Program-made: the position numbers and the translations under genes
Part shown: in pieces, positions 10,065 through 20,205 of the stretch
Numbering within the stretch: position 1 is the stretch's first letter
How the letters are laid out: every line of letters begins with the position of its first letter
Assembly (NCBI GenBank): GCA_013396915.1
Contig: VWZL01000462.1
Location: 1 to 64,000, forward strand
Source of the DNA: Stercorarius parasiticus
Lineage: Eukaryota; Chordata; Aves; Charadriiformes; Stercorariidae
DNA length: 64,000 nt
Direction: 5' to 3'
Notes under the pieces: generated by a model
Seen by the model: the letters and a program-made list of their open reading frames with translations, nothing else
What the model was told of the DNA's origin: nothing
The model's database searches: none

Positions 10065-12590
10065 AAACATTCGGGTTTTTTTGCTAACTTCTTTTTCGTT
10101 TGGAAAAGACCGCCCTGCACAGGAAACACTGACAACCATCACAGTACCTCGCTCTCTGCACAAGAACCTGGCAGTCACAGTTACTTCTGCAGCTCAAGAG
10201 ACCTGTTATCCCACCCTACACAAAATAAGATCCACACGCACACCTGGTTTCTGCTGTGGGTTCCTGGATATTTCAAAGTCTCTACATTTGTTTGTGCTTT
10301 TCTCTGGAGCCATTTAATTCATCACTTTTACACTAGAGCTGGACTATGTAAAGTAGAGGTAAAGTAGCTGAACACGTAGCTCTACAGATACTGGGACAGG
10401 ATAGAGGGAAAGAATGAGACCAAAACACCTGATTAATTTTACAGGCTTATTTACAACAAGCATAAAGAACTGGCCGAATTCTCAAATGATATGAATTGAT
10501 ATATATCTATTGATTTCAATGGTTTTACATTAATCTGTACCAGTTGAGAAGCTGGTCTGAGGTAAGGAAAAATAAAACTGTCCTCATTAAGCTCCTTCCC
10601 CCAACCTCCTGTCCTTTTACTGTAACTTTTAGGCTTATCAATACTTTTCCAACAATATATGTATCAACAATAAATGTCATTCCCGTGCACCTCTTTCACC
10701 TTCATCTCATACAGCTGGCTATGTAGACCCAACATACTCTAGCATAACTCTAGCTGAAGCATGGAAAATAGTAGCTTGAATCTCCAAGGGTTTTAGGAAG
10801 CTGCTAGGACTTAGGTGTTCTATATTTGTCTGAAACGTTAGAAATGCAACATATACCCACCCGTTCATGCCATATGGAGGGTTATCATACACTGAGGTTA
10901 AACACTATTACTGCTGTGGCAAAGAAAAAGTACGTAGACAAGAAAAAACAAAAATAGTTTGATCTTAAACATGAGTCACACCTGCTGCCAGTTCTTCTAA
11001 AAAAGAAAAAATCCAACTACTAAAAAAAACCCCAAAACTACATGAAAGTTTGATTGGTATTTCCTGTTTGTAGAAATTGGAATATCTTCTCCAAAGCTAA
11101 ATATAGAGAGGTCTGATGTCACGTCTAAAAAGGTTAAAATTTAATCAACCCTGTTTAGAAGGAAGAACATCAGGGAAACAAGTTAAAAAAGATCCCGAAT
11201 ACTCTGCTTTGCATTAATCATCTCCTCTCCTTTCTAAAGTCTTCTGTCCTTTCTTGATTGGGAAAATACTGAAGACTCAAATCCTGCCCATTTTACGCGT
11301 GTTGCATGGTTTCGGTGTGAGGCTGAAAGACTTTCTTTTCAGTGACAGACATCCTAAGGGTAAGAATGGAGAAGTCCCACCAAGGGAGGTTTTTCACACC
11401 CTGCTTGCGTCTGTGTGACATCCTGCCTTCACAGGGTGTCTGAAGAGTATGTAGAATTTGCTGTCAGATTTGCAGGTTTCCAACAGGAGTTGAATCAATC
11501 CAAGAGATAAGAAAAAATTAAGTAATCCTATTTATTGCAAAACTCTTGATAAGAATTAATTCAAGATAATTAATTGTGTAGGTGAATCTCTTTCTTTGCC
11601 CCCTGCACCCTTCTGCAGTCATCTTGGGATTTCCACATGGTGATCCTTTTTACATAATTAAAATCAAAGAATCCCAGTATGAGGTAATAACCTACAGCAA
11701 ACTAGAGATGGGGTTACGCGTGCAACAGGTGCTATTTTTCCAGGCAATGCATTGCAAAGGTATGTAGCTTGTTATTTTTTTGATGGGAGGAGGGGACAGA
11801 CAAGGAAGAATAAATAAATGACAGTGTGTATATGGTGATTCTTCACCACTTCTCTTGGAAGACTTTATGAGAAGTAGCGTCTAGTGAAGAGACGCAATCT
11901 TGGAATGATACATTTCTCACATGCAGAGGAATATGTGAAGCCAGCCCCATACTCAGAACTCTGACCGAGCTATCTTACGAAGCTGTTTATATTGAAATTA
12001 GTATTGGTGCCATTCTTCCTTAACCGTGGTCAACAACAGCCCTTTTGCTTCATGCTGGCTGTTTGCGTGATACATGATTACTTGAGAGTGTTTCTGCATG
12101 ATGAGATGTGTAATGATGGACTCATTAGCTGTGTTCCCTGTACATTGCTTTATCTTTTGTGGTGAAATCCTGGCAAAGCAATTCTCTTTTCTCCTTCCTT
12201 CCTTCCCCCAGGTAAAGCTGCTTTGTTTGGCATGGCGGTAGGGGAGGAATAAGCAAGCGCACGGGCTCCTCTGCCCATGTTTGAGTCATCTTATCTGAAA
12301 TGGACTCTGCGTGAGACGTATCTGAAGTCCTAATGAACTTAATTGGCTTTATGGAGAATGGAATAGGAAGGAGGGGAAAGCCCACAGTCATGTATTTTTC
12401 TCTAGACAAACTAACAGATACAAATCATACTTCTGCTTTCCTACATGTTAGTTTCCAGGAATAAAATTACTACAAAGTGCAACAACAAAACGCAAAGCAG
12501 TTCCAGCAGTGGAGTCACTGGAAAAGGGAGACTGAGCAATGAAGCAGAGTCCTCTCATTTCTCAAGTGACTAAATTACTTTCAGCCATCT

Positions 12591-12650
12591 TAGGGCCTGA
12601 TTCTGCAAGATGCTGAGCTTTCTCAAGGAGGGTCAAGTTCCCATCACCAA
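12591..12650. repeat. Possible ancient amniote interspersed repeat
   Basis: AGGGCCTGATTCTGCAAGAT followed by GCTGAGC and a CTC-rich block resembles an old palindromic repeat common in turtle, crocodile and bird genomes. I cannot name the family with certainty and only one arm is clear. Confidence 0.35.
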
Positions 12651-13090
12651 ACATAGCTATTAGTGTCGCTGCGCACATTTCAGATACAGCTTAGCAGCTC
12701 AGTCCTGGCCCCAAGAGCAGGTGTAAGTGGAACGCTATGCGCAAACCCAGACCTGGCAAAACAGTGGAAGTGGTTTGTTTGTCTGTGTTTTCTGTTCCTC
12801 CTTTAATATAGCCCAAGCTGGTAAAACTCCTTGGAAAATATAGCTATGCTGGTATGCATCTGTAAAAAGAAAGATGTGCAAATACAGAAACGCACACCTG
12901 AGTATACAGAAGCACGTGCATCTATACCTATGGATGTAATGAGGTGTGACTATTTACATGCTACAGGGCTGGACAAATGAAGACATTTGTATGGACTTGC
13001 CATTTAAAATCCTATTTTCTAAATCAGCATTTCAAATATTCTTATTTAAAGGTAGCTAAAAGATACTATATGAAGTATCCTAATCCTAAG

Positions 13091-13126
13091 TCCTTTTTTT
13101 TCTTTTTTTCTTTCTTTTTTTTTTTT
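13091..13126. repeat. T-rich simple repeat
   Basis: Runs of T broken by single C cover about 36 bases. No repeat body is adjoining. Confidence 0.85.
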
Positions 13127-13447
13127 GCAATGCTTTCTTTAGCGAGGGCATCATCTGATTTACTTCAGTACCACTTAAAGGGAATTAAAAATATTTTTTT
13201 TAAAAAAGAGAAGAAATGCAATTTTGCAAAAATCTACCAGCATTAAAATTGTTTTCGTTCTCCACAGTTCAAATTAGACTTTTTTTCCTATCTATTACAG
13301 ACCATTTCTGCTATTTTTGTTAAAATTGCTGTTTAAATGTGGGGGTCTTTCCTTTTTTCTTTTAGCTATCATTCTAGATAACATTTTTCAGTAAACATGG
13401 GGGAAGATACTTTTCGTATATAAAATGACAGGATTTATTTGAGTAAC

Positions 13448-13547
13448 CTGGTCTAGTGGGAGGTGTCCCTTCCCATGGGAGGTTGGTTGGAACTAGATGA
13501 TCTTTGAGGTCCCTGCCGACCTGAACCATTCTATGATTCTGTGATTA
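13448..13547 (+). mobile_element. CR1 3' end, relatively well preserved
   Basis: The block GTCTAGTGGGAGGTGTCCCT, then CCCATGGGAGGTTGGTTGGA, ACTAGATGATCTTTGAGGTC and CATTCTATGATTCTGTGATT is the terminal ~100 bases of an avian CR1 in + orientation. It shows few differences from the usual CR1 tip and is younger-looking than the other copies here. It falls inside the candidate 3' UTR. Confidence 0.92.
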
Positions 13548-13725
13548 TTTTAATGGAAAACCTGAGAGTGTCAAAGAATTTTTGGAGGTGTTTGGGTTTT
13601 CTTCCTTCTCTCAAGACAAGTGTCATAAACAAAAGTAGGGGGCTGATAGAAGGACACCAAGTCTCTTTTTTTCTCCTGGTGATATGGTATGGAACCTCTG
13701 AAAATTATTTTTGCTAGTCAGGGAT

Positions 13726-13782
13726 TTTTAGGCACTGAAATTTCTAAGTACTGAGACATGCTTTTAGGCACTGCAAATTTCT
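13726..13782. repeat. Pair of ~20-base direct repeats
   Basis: TTTTAGGCACTGAAATTTCT (13726-13745) recurs at 13762-13782 with one inserted C, 36 bases further on. Confidence 0.85.
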
Positions 13783-16700
13783 GTTTTCCAGAAATGACTT
13801 AGTCAGTAACAGCCATGCTTATAAAGATACTTAGTTGTGCAAAGTCTGAGTTGGATGCCTGTAAGGACTGTCTGAGAACCCTGGTGTCTGGCTACAGAAA
13901 ACAAAGGAAGGCTGGCTGTCAGAAAACTAAATCCCACTAATTTCAGTGACACATAGGCTGCCACCTGAGTGCAGTGTGGGCTTTCAAAGGAGTTCAGTCT
14001 CCTGAGGATGTGGATCAATGCTTAAGTGACTAAACAAGATGAGGACTTGACTCAGTTTCAGTTGAATTTCTGCTTCTGCCTTGCTGTGAAATGTTTTAAA
14101 ATACTACAAGACATTTAAATACCTTTGAAAATTGAGTCCCGTTTCTCTTTTGGAAATAAAACGTTGGTCCTAAGTCAGTCACCTATGTAATTTGCAGTAA
14201 ATATTTCATCTGTCCTTATTTACTTACTAGAGACAAGACAGTGTGAATGTTTTGAGTAAATTTTTAAGGCATACACTTTTTTTTCTTTTTCTTGCCATGG
14301 CACAGCACTTAGAGTATGTCTGTAGTGAAAACAGAGTCAAACAAAAGACAGGCTTTTAACTCACATGGGCTAAACCAGGATTCTCATCTGGGTGAATACA
14401 GCTGTGAAAACAAACCATTTAGGGCTCTAGTGTTATCAGATTGTGTTCAGTCATGAGATTCCCCTGACATTTAAGTTAAAACTGATGGCCAAAATTCAAA
14501 TATGAGATACTTTCTCTCTCTCTGCTTTATTTAACCCAATTGAGCCAGACTTAACCCATCCTATTTAGCAATTGTTCAGTTTTTACAGTGTAAGCCAAAT
14601 CCTTGTTTTAATTAGATGTTTGTCTATATCAGCATTTAGCTGATCACAAATTTCCCGTATTGGGTGAGAAGCAATCAATACATCATATAGTTTTGCTATA
14701 GTGAGGGGATATGAATCTTCTCCTAATGAAGTCAGCTATTGATTTTGCTGAGAATAAGATTGAGTCCTAGACCTATGGAAGCACTTGAAGATTGCTTTTA
14801 TCTGAGTCTTTTGGGTTTGTTTCATTTTGCATTTGGCTACTTGTTTCACACTTGTCATCCAGTCCTGTCCTGTGGTCAGTGAGGACAGGGCAAATGTCTC
14901 AGACATCCTTTAAGACTAAATTAATCACTCTCTAGAGGTGCATCTTTCTCTCCATTAATTATAGCAATAGGGTTGGCTCCTGGCAGTAGGTTATCTACTT
15001 CTAGCAGAATTTGCGTACATATAGGAATCTTACACTAGTGTTGCAGCTCCAGTAGACACATCTGCACAGGTCTTAAAAGAGACTTGTTTTTTATCGAGGT
15101 GCCAGCTGGACACCTCCTGGCATCTAAAATTACACTAAACATCTCTGCTTAGGAAATACATGCCTCTACTTATAGTCAAATACATGAAAATGAGGTGTCA
15201 AAGCACCTATTTGAGTCAGTGGCCCTCTGATCAATAATCTGTGGGGCTTGGGAGAGGACAGCTCTCCTTCCAGTCTATTCTATATCCAAGACCCATTCAT
15301 TGCCTCGTGTGGGAGCTTTGGCACATAGCATACGTGTAGACAGATCTACACAGATTTCATGATCTAAATCTAACTCAGACCCCTAAGATACCTTTCTAGC
15401 TCTCTGTGTCTGGTGCTGTTTGAGATGAACTAGAGTATCTCTAAAGGTTGTAAGTCTCCTGCCTGTCATGTCTCATATCTGCTAGCCCCAAGCAGGTATG
15501 TCTGATACCTGTTAGCTTTTCAAATTACAGTAAGGCCCATCCAGAACCCCTAACTTCCCGATGAGATGAATCACTGAAAAAAATCCCATCTTCAGAAAAA
15601 AAAACAAGCTTCCTTTCCATCAGTGTAAGCCAATCAGTTGAAGTGTGTCCCTCACCTCAGCTTAAGAAGAGTATTACAGGAGGCAGGATTTGACCCCTTT
15701 GTGCTCCTCCATCTCATGCCATTGTTGTTTGTTGCCATCACCTACACAAAACTTACACTGAAGAAGACCAATTTGACTGTTCTGCACTGCCAGCTTTTCA
15801 CAGACACAAAGCGGTTTTATTTTTTTTTGTTTTTATTTTTTTCAGAAAGCAACACTATGTAAAAGGCTTGAGCAAAAGCGGAGACCTTGTGAGGCTCTCT
15901 AAGACAAGTGCTATTTCAAAGCTTTCATGCAGTTTTGCAATGCCTGCTTATCAAACAAGCCAAGTAATACAATTACATTCCTGCCTAACCAAGAGACTTC
16001 TCCAGAGTCTCATTATCCAGAGTCTTCTGAGGTTGGTGGGAGGCCTCTTGGTTGACTACAGTTTGAGTTGCACCATGCCCTTGAGGGTTTTGGGGGGTTT
16101 CTTCATAGGTTACAATCACAGCTTCAAAACATGATTAGTTCCCTTTGGTTCTGCACTTTGCTGTGCCTCCTTTTCCAATGAAAAGTTCTCCGTGTCCTCT
16201 TTCGGTGTGGGGGGCCCCCTCCTCTGTGCTCCTTTTGTACATGAAACTTCTAAACACACTCTTCTTTTGGGTCTGAAATACCTTTTTTCTTTGGTTGTTT
16301 ATTTTGAATCATACATATAGGAGTTTGAATATTTCTATGTATTGGTACTTATTTTTGTGATCTTTTGCACTAAGTTATGCTGACAAAAACAAAAACTGGA
16401 AAAAAAAAAGCACACTTTCTGGTGAACTATTGTAATTTGTAAGCTCGTTGTTTGTTGTTTGTAATGTATTGAGTCTACAAGCCGAGCTAAGGAAGGATTA
16501 AGGCAACAGTTTGTGTTGACAGTGTCACTCTATATCTAGTTCACCTGTTTTCTTTTTCTCTCCTTTTTTCTTCAATATGTGGGGCTGTTAGATTGGTGGC
16601 AGGAGGCGGAGGAACTTGTTTTACAATTCTAACCAAGATTATGATTTTTCTCCTGGCAGTCACAGAAACCAGAAATTTGAAGACATTTCATGATCCTCAA

Positions 16701-18250
16701 AATGTCAGCTGGGTGTTCAGCCAGAAGGGAGACTGCACTCCACTGTGGAGATGTAGTCACATAGAGGTGGTGGCCTGAAAGGGAAAATGGGGACATTGAC
16801 TCTCCAGATTAGCATTTTGATGAGGGAGATTAGGAGGCAAAAGCTCCCAGAATGGTTATGCTGTTGGAAACCAAGCATGGTAACCATCACGTGGATATGA
16901 GGGTTTCAGGTCTTTTTCCACGGTTTTTGCCATGGAATGAATTACTAGTTAGCCTGCCAAAAGATAACCTTAATTTTCCTGATGGTCTGTAAAGTGTCAG
17001 AGATGTTCTTCAAACATGTGAGAGGATTTCAAACCTCTGGCTGATATTAATCTGAATGTCCAGTTAGATCACTGGGGCTCTGCCTGGTACCCCAAAGAAG
17101 AATCTGGGATTGTTTTCCTCAAACAATTGTAACATTTAATAAAATGTTGGGTACAACAGGTGATCCAAAGCATGGTGTTTGCTTAGAGACTCCTCTCCCC
17201 ATCCCTCCTTCACTTAGGATGCTTGTGGCAGCTTTTTTCTAAACTACTGACTGCTCTTCCCATTGCCAACACCATTTGCTTCCTGATAGCGCTGGTCATT
17301 ACTCTCTTCGTGGATTTCAATCCCACAACCCTAAAGGGATTCCGTCTGATAAGATTTCTGCATGGGAAATTATTTACTAGTTTTTGCATGCCATAGCCCT
17401 TTGCAGTTCCTTCTTGCATCATTTAGGCAAAGCATTTTCTGCCGCATTTTGTTATTGCTGCCAACGCTGAGCAAGTGTATCATTAAGAACGAAAACTGAT
17501 TGCTTCTGAGGTAAAGCTTAGATACAGCCAGTCGCAGCCTCACATCCCGCTCACGACACAGGGGGGTACTCAGACACCCAAGGCCCCTCTATGAAAGTTC
17601 AGATAGACATTAGGAGAGCAAGTAGGTACATGTTTTTTTCAGGCATCCAGCCGTAAAGATCTCTACTCTGTGAGTTTTGCAAATGAAATATTTAACATAG
17701 ACCATTATATATCTAGATGATAGTGAGAAGCTAACATTGTAGTACCTGACCTGCTTTGAATCCCACTTTGTGGAAGAAACAGAGCCAGCTTCAGACCTGG
17801 TTTTAATCCTGTTGAGGTCAATGCAGAGATACATCACAGATGAATTTAGCCTCTGGTTGCCCTAGGCAAGGGCAGTGATGATCTCCTGCAAACTGGGGCT
17901 GACATGTATGAATTCGAGTCAGGACCTTGTATTTGTCATCCCTTACTGCTGTCAACAAGAGTTGCATTCACTGCAATTGTGTGTGTCTTCTAGCAGAACT
18001 GTGGATAAAACTTGGGATAAGGCAATGAACTTCAGCTCCACTTAAGACCATGACATAGCTTAAGTCACCTTTAGGAGTTTCTGGAAACGTGTGTTGGGGG
18101 AAGGGTGGTCTGTCGGTGGTGTGTTGTCAACCAACTTGGGAGCCCACCCACTGACTTTGGAAGGATTTTATGGTATTTTAATGGAATTCACCCCTGGGCA
18201 GACTGTGGTAAACTGTATCCTACTTGAAAAATGAAAGCACCCTAAAAAGC

Positions 18251-18280
18251 AAAAAAAAAAAAGAAAAAAAAAGGCAAAAA
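18251..18280. repeat. A-rich run
   Basis: About 30 bases are almost entirely A with few G and C, immediately before the palindrome at 18285-18307. Confidence 0.9.
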
Positions 18281-18284
18281 GAGC

Positions 18285-18307
18285 AGTTTTCACAGACTGT
18301 GAAAACT
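18285..18307. repeat. 23-base palindrome with 1-base centre
   Basis: AGTTTTCACAG (18285-18295) and its exact reverse complement CTGTGAAAACT (18297-18307) flank a single A. In RNA it could fold as a hairpin of about 9 base pairs with a 5-base loop. It lies 430 bases before the best candidate poly(A) signal of CNTNAP5. Confidence 0.95.
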
Positions 18308-18442
18308 AGCTGAGATTAATACTTATAATAATAAAAAATTGCCCCTTTCTACAGATGAGCCCTTCATCATTCATTTTACTTTGTTCTACTCCAATTATGT
18401 GAAATAAATCTCTCAGAACACTGCTCATTTCAGTAGCAAAGC

Positions 18443-18470
18443 AAAAAAAAAAAAAGTCTTTTTTTTTTTT
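18443..18470. repeat. A13-GTC-T12 self-complementary run
   Basis: Thirteen A (18443-18455), then GTC, then twelve T (18459-18470). The two runs can pair perfectly with each other. An AATAAA lies just upstream at 18403-18408. Confidence 0.95.
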
Positions 18471-18718
18471 CTTTTAATTGTCCGTCCAAGGGTAATGCCA
18501 GAGTCTCTCAGTTACAGTAAAAAGCAAAATGGAGATTTAGATTATTCCCCTTTCACTATCTGGTTTTCTAAAGAGAATTCCACAGGACGTTGCCTCAGTC
18601 CAAGTCAGTTTTGTAGACAATGTAACATGTCTTAATACACTGTCCGGGGATGGAAAAAATTTAGCCTTAGCTTCTTTTGTTTTCTATGGTTACTGTTGTA
18701 CAGAAGAAAAACTTAAAC

Positions 18719-18726
18719 TGTAAATA
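18719..18726 (+). promoter_or_regulatory. Pumilio-type motif TGTAAATA
   Basis: This matches the UGUANAUA consensus bound by PUM proteins. It sits 11 bases before the AATAAA at 18737. Its use depends on the transcript reaching this far. Confidence 0.45.
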
Positions 18727-18736
18727 ATGTATATTT

Positions 18737-18770
18737 AATAAAAAGAGACTTTTTGTATGATTTTGTGTGG
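18737..18770 (+). terminator. CNTNAP5: Candidate distal poly(A) signal of CNTNAP5
   Basis: AATAAA at 18737-18742 is followed by a U/GU-rich element (TTTTTGTATGATTTTGTGTG, 18750-18769). The signal is preceded by a TGTA-rich upstream region, which fits CFIm sites. This is the most complete poly(A) site architecture on the + strand after the CNTNAP5 stop. Cleavage would be expected near 18755-18765. Assigning it to CNTNAP5 is inference. Confidence 0.5.
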
Positions 18771-19492
18771 AAGACAAATGCCTCCTCCTGTGTTTTTATT
18801 TTATCTTATATCTGAATGGACGTTAAAAATTGCTGTTTATGGGGAAAAAGATTTCAGGCATTTACATGTTAACTCCAAGCCAACAGATCTCACTGGACAT
18901 TAATAAAAGCTGAAGTGCCCCCAACTTGGATTTATTGATTTCAGCTATTGCTAAAAGTTATTGTCAGAGGATATCTGATCATCACCCACATCCCTGACAT
19001 AACTGATTAATGCCGGTTTGCAGCACCTACTCAAGGGTGCGTAAGGGCACAGATGCCGAAGGGGTTAAAAGTCATGTCTGGAGATGTGCTTTAGTAGTGG
19101 TTACAGACCGTGTGTAGTCACAGCTCTGTAGCTTTCCAGGTGCCCATGCACACACACGTATGCGCACGTACATACGCTCCCTCCCCAGCCTGCCAAGCAG
19201 AGTGTCCTGCTATATCACACCCGCACACGACTGCCTTCACACACGTACCTGGTGTGATAAACTGCACCTGGCTCAGTCTCGGTGATTCTGCCTTGGCTTT
19301 ATGCTTTCAGTCTCACTGATGATTCCCCTCACCTCCCCTACACCCACCCCTCCATGGAAACTGGGCACATAAATGTCTTGGTCTCCTTTGAACATCTCAG
19401 TCTTTGATACTATCAACAAAGAACCAGTAAACACTGACTTAGAAAACAGTAAATTCTAATTAAGTACAAAGAGGAGGACTCTTTCAAGAGTT

Positions 19493-19544
19493 AAATGCAT
19501 TAACTAATGCATTAAATAATTGCATTAGTTCAACGTAAATGCAT
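19493..19544. promoter_or_regulatory. Cluster of ATGCAT/TGCATTA motifs with inverted repeat
   Basis: AACTAATGCA (19502-19511) and TGCATTAGTT (19521-19530) form a perfect 10-base inverted repeat with a 9-base spacer. Flanking AAATGCAT copies lie at 19493-19500 and 19537-19544. ATGCAT and TAATGCAT resemble POU/homeodomain binding sequences. A regulatory role is inference. Confidence 0.4.
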
Positions 19545-19689
19545 ATATCTATTTGGCAGCCTGGCAAAGCATCATTAATTGCAGTTTATGGCTACTTAGC
19601 AATGTCTGGAAGAGGGGATAAGGTATCATGGTGGGGTGTTGTCAAATTTCCCTCTTCCTCAGCACCTGCTGTCCTTTTCTATCAGGCAG

Positions 19690-19710
19690 AAAAAAAAAAA
19701 AAAAAAAAAA
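19690..19710. repeat. Poly(A) run of 21
   Basis: An uninterrupted A21 tract. No retroposon body is recognisable upstream. Confidence 0.95.
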
Positions 19711-20029
19711 TCCACCTCTTTTCCAGCAACCGCATGAGTAGCAAGTGTTTTATGTTAAAGCTTTGTTCCTTCAACTGAAGTCCCATTGACAAATGCATAT
19801 AGGCAAATACCATTAAGTGCGCCCTGCTGCTGAGAAAGAAATGCAGGAGAACCCTGCTATAGTTAGCTGTGGTATTTTTTTGCTCCCCCCCCAGCATGAG
19901 TACTAGGCTGCTGCAGTCAGGGCTGTTTTTTCTTTACCTGTTAGCCTAGCAAGAAATCATAAAAAGCAGCCATACAAGGTCATATTGTTCCTCCAAGCCC
20001 CCATGCTGGTGATGTCTGTATTTAACTCT

Positions 20030-20205
20030 TCTTAGCTTGAAACCATTGCTCGCACTTTCTCAAAGCCTAAGATAAATAGCTTTTGCCTCAATTTAAGCCC
20101 ATTACACCTTGTCCTATTCCCAAGGGAATGGAAAGAACAGCTCGATTCCTTCCTGGCATGCAGCAGCCCTTTTTCTCTGCTTAACAGCTATCTTACCCCT
20201 CCAGC
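20030..20205 (-). mobile_element. Old CR1 remnant
   Basis: On the + strand the text GCCTCAATTTAAGCCCATTA followed by CACCTTGTCCTATTCC, then GGAATGGAAAGAACAGCTCG and a later AACAGCTATCTTAC, matches the reverse complement of the CR1 3' region. Both ends are worn. Confidence 0.65.

Larger units (their letters stand above)
9969..18760 (+). other. CNTNAP5: Candidate long 3' UTR of CNTNAP5
   Basis: No splice-linked coding sequence follows the stop. The stretch is AT-rich, contains a CU-rich tract right after the stop, a CR1 insertion (13448-13547), A/T runs, and several AATAAA hexamers (14155, 17138, 18403, 18737; an AATAAATAAA cluster near 11808). The last of these has the best downstream context. 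The style of 16200-16480 and 18600-18760 (AU-rich, with UGUA motifs) resembles brain 3' UTRs. Transcription through the whole interval is inferred; a shorter UTR ending at an earlier site is equally compatible with the sequence. Confidence 0.45.

Noticed and set aside
9836..10135. Minus-strand frames across the last CNTNAP5 exon
   Set aside because: Shadow of the real exon and of the CU-rich tract (Lys/Arg-rich peptide).
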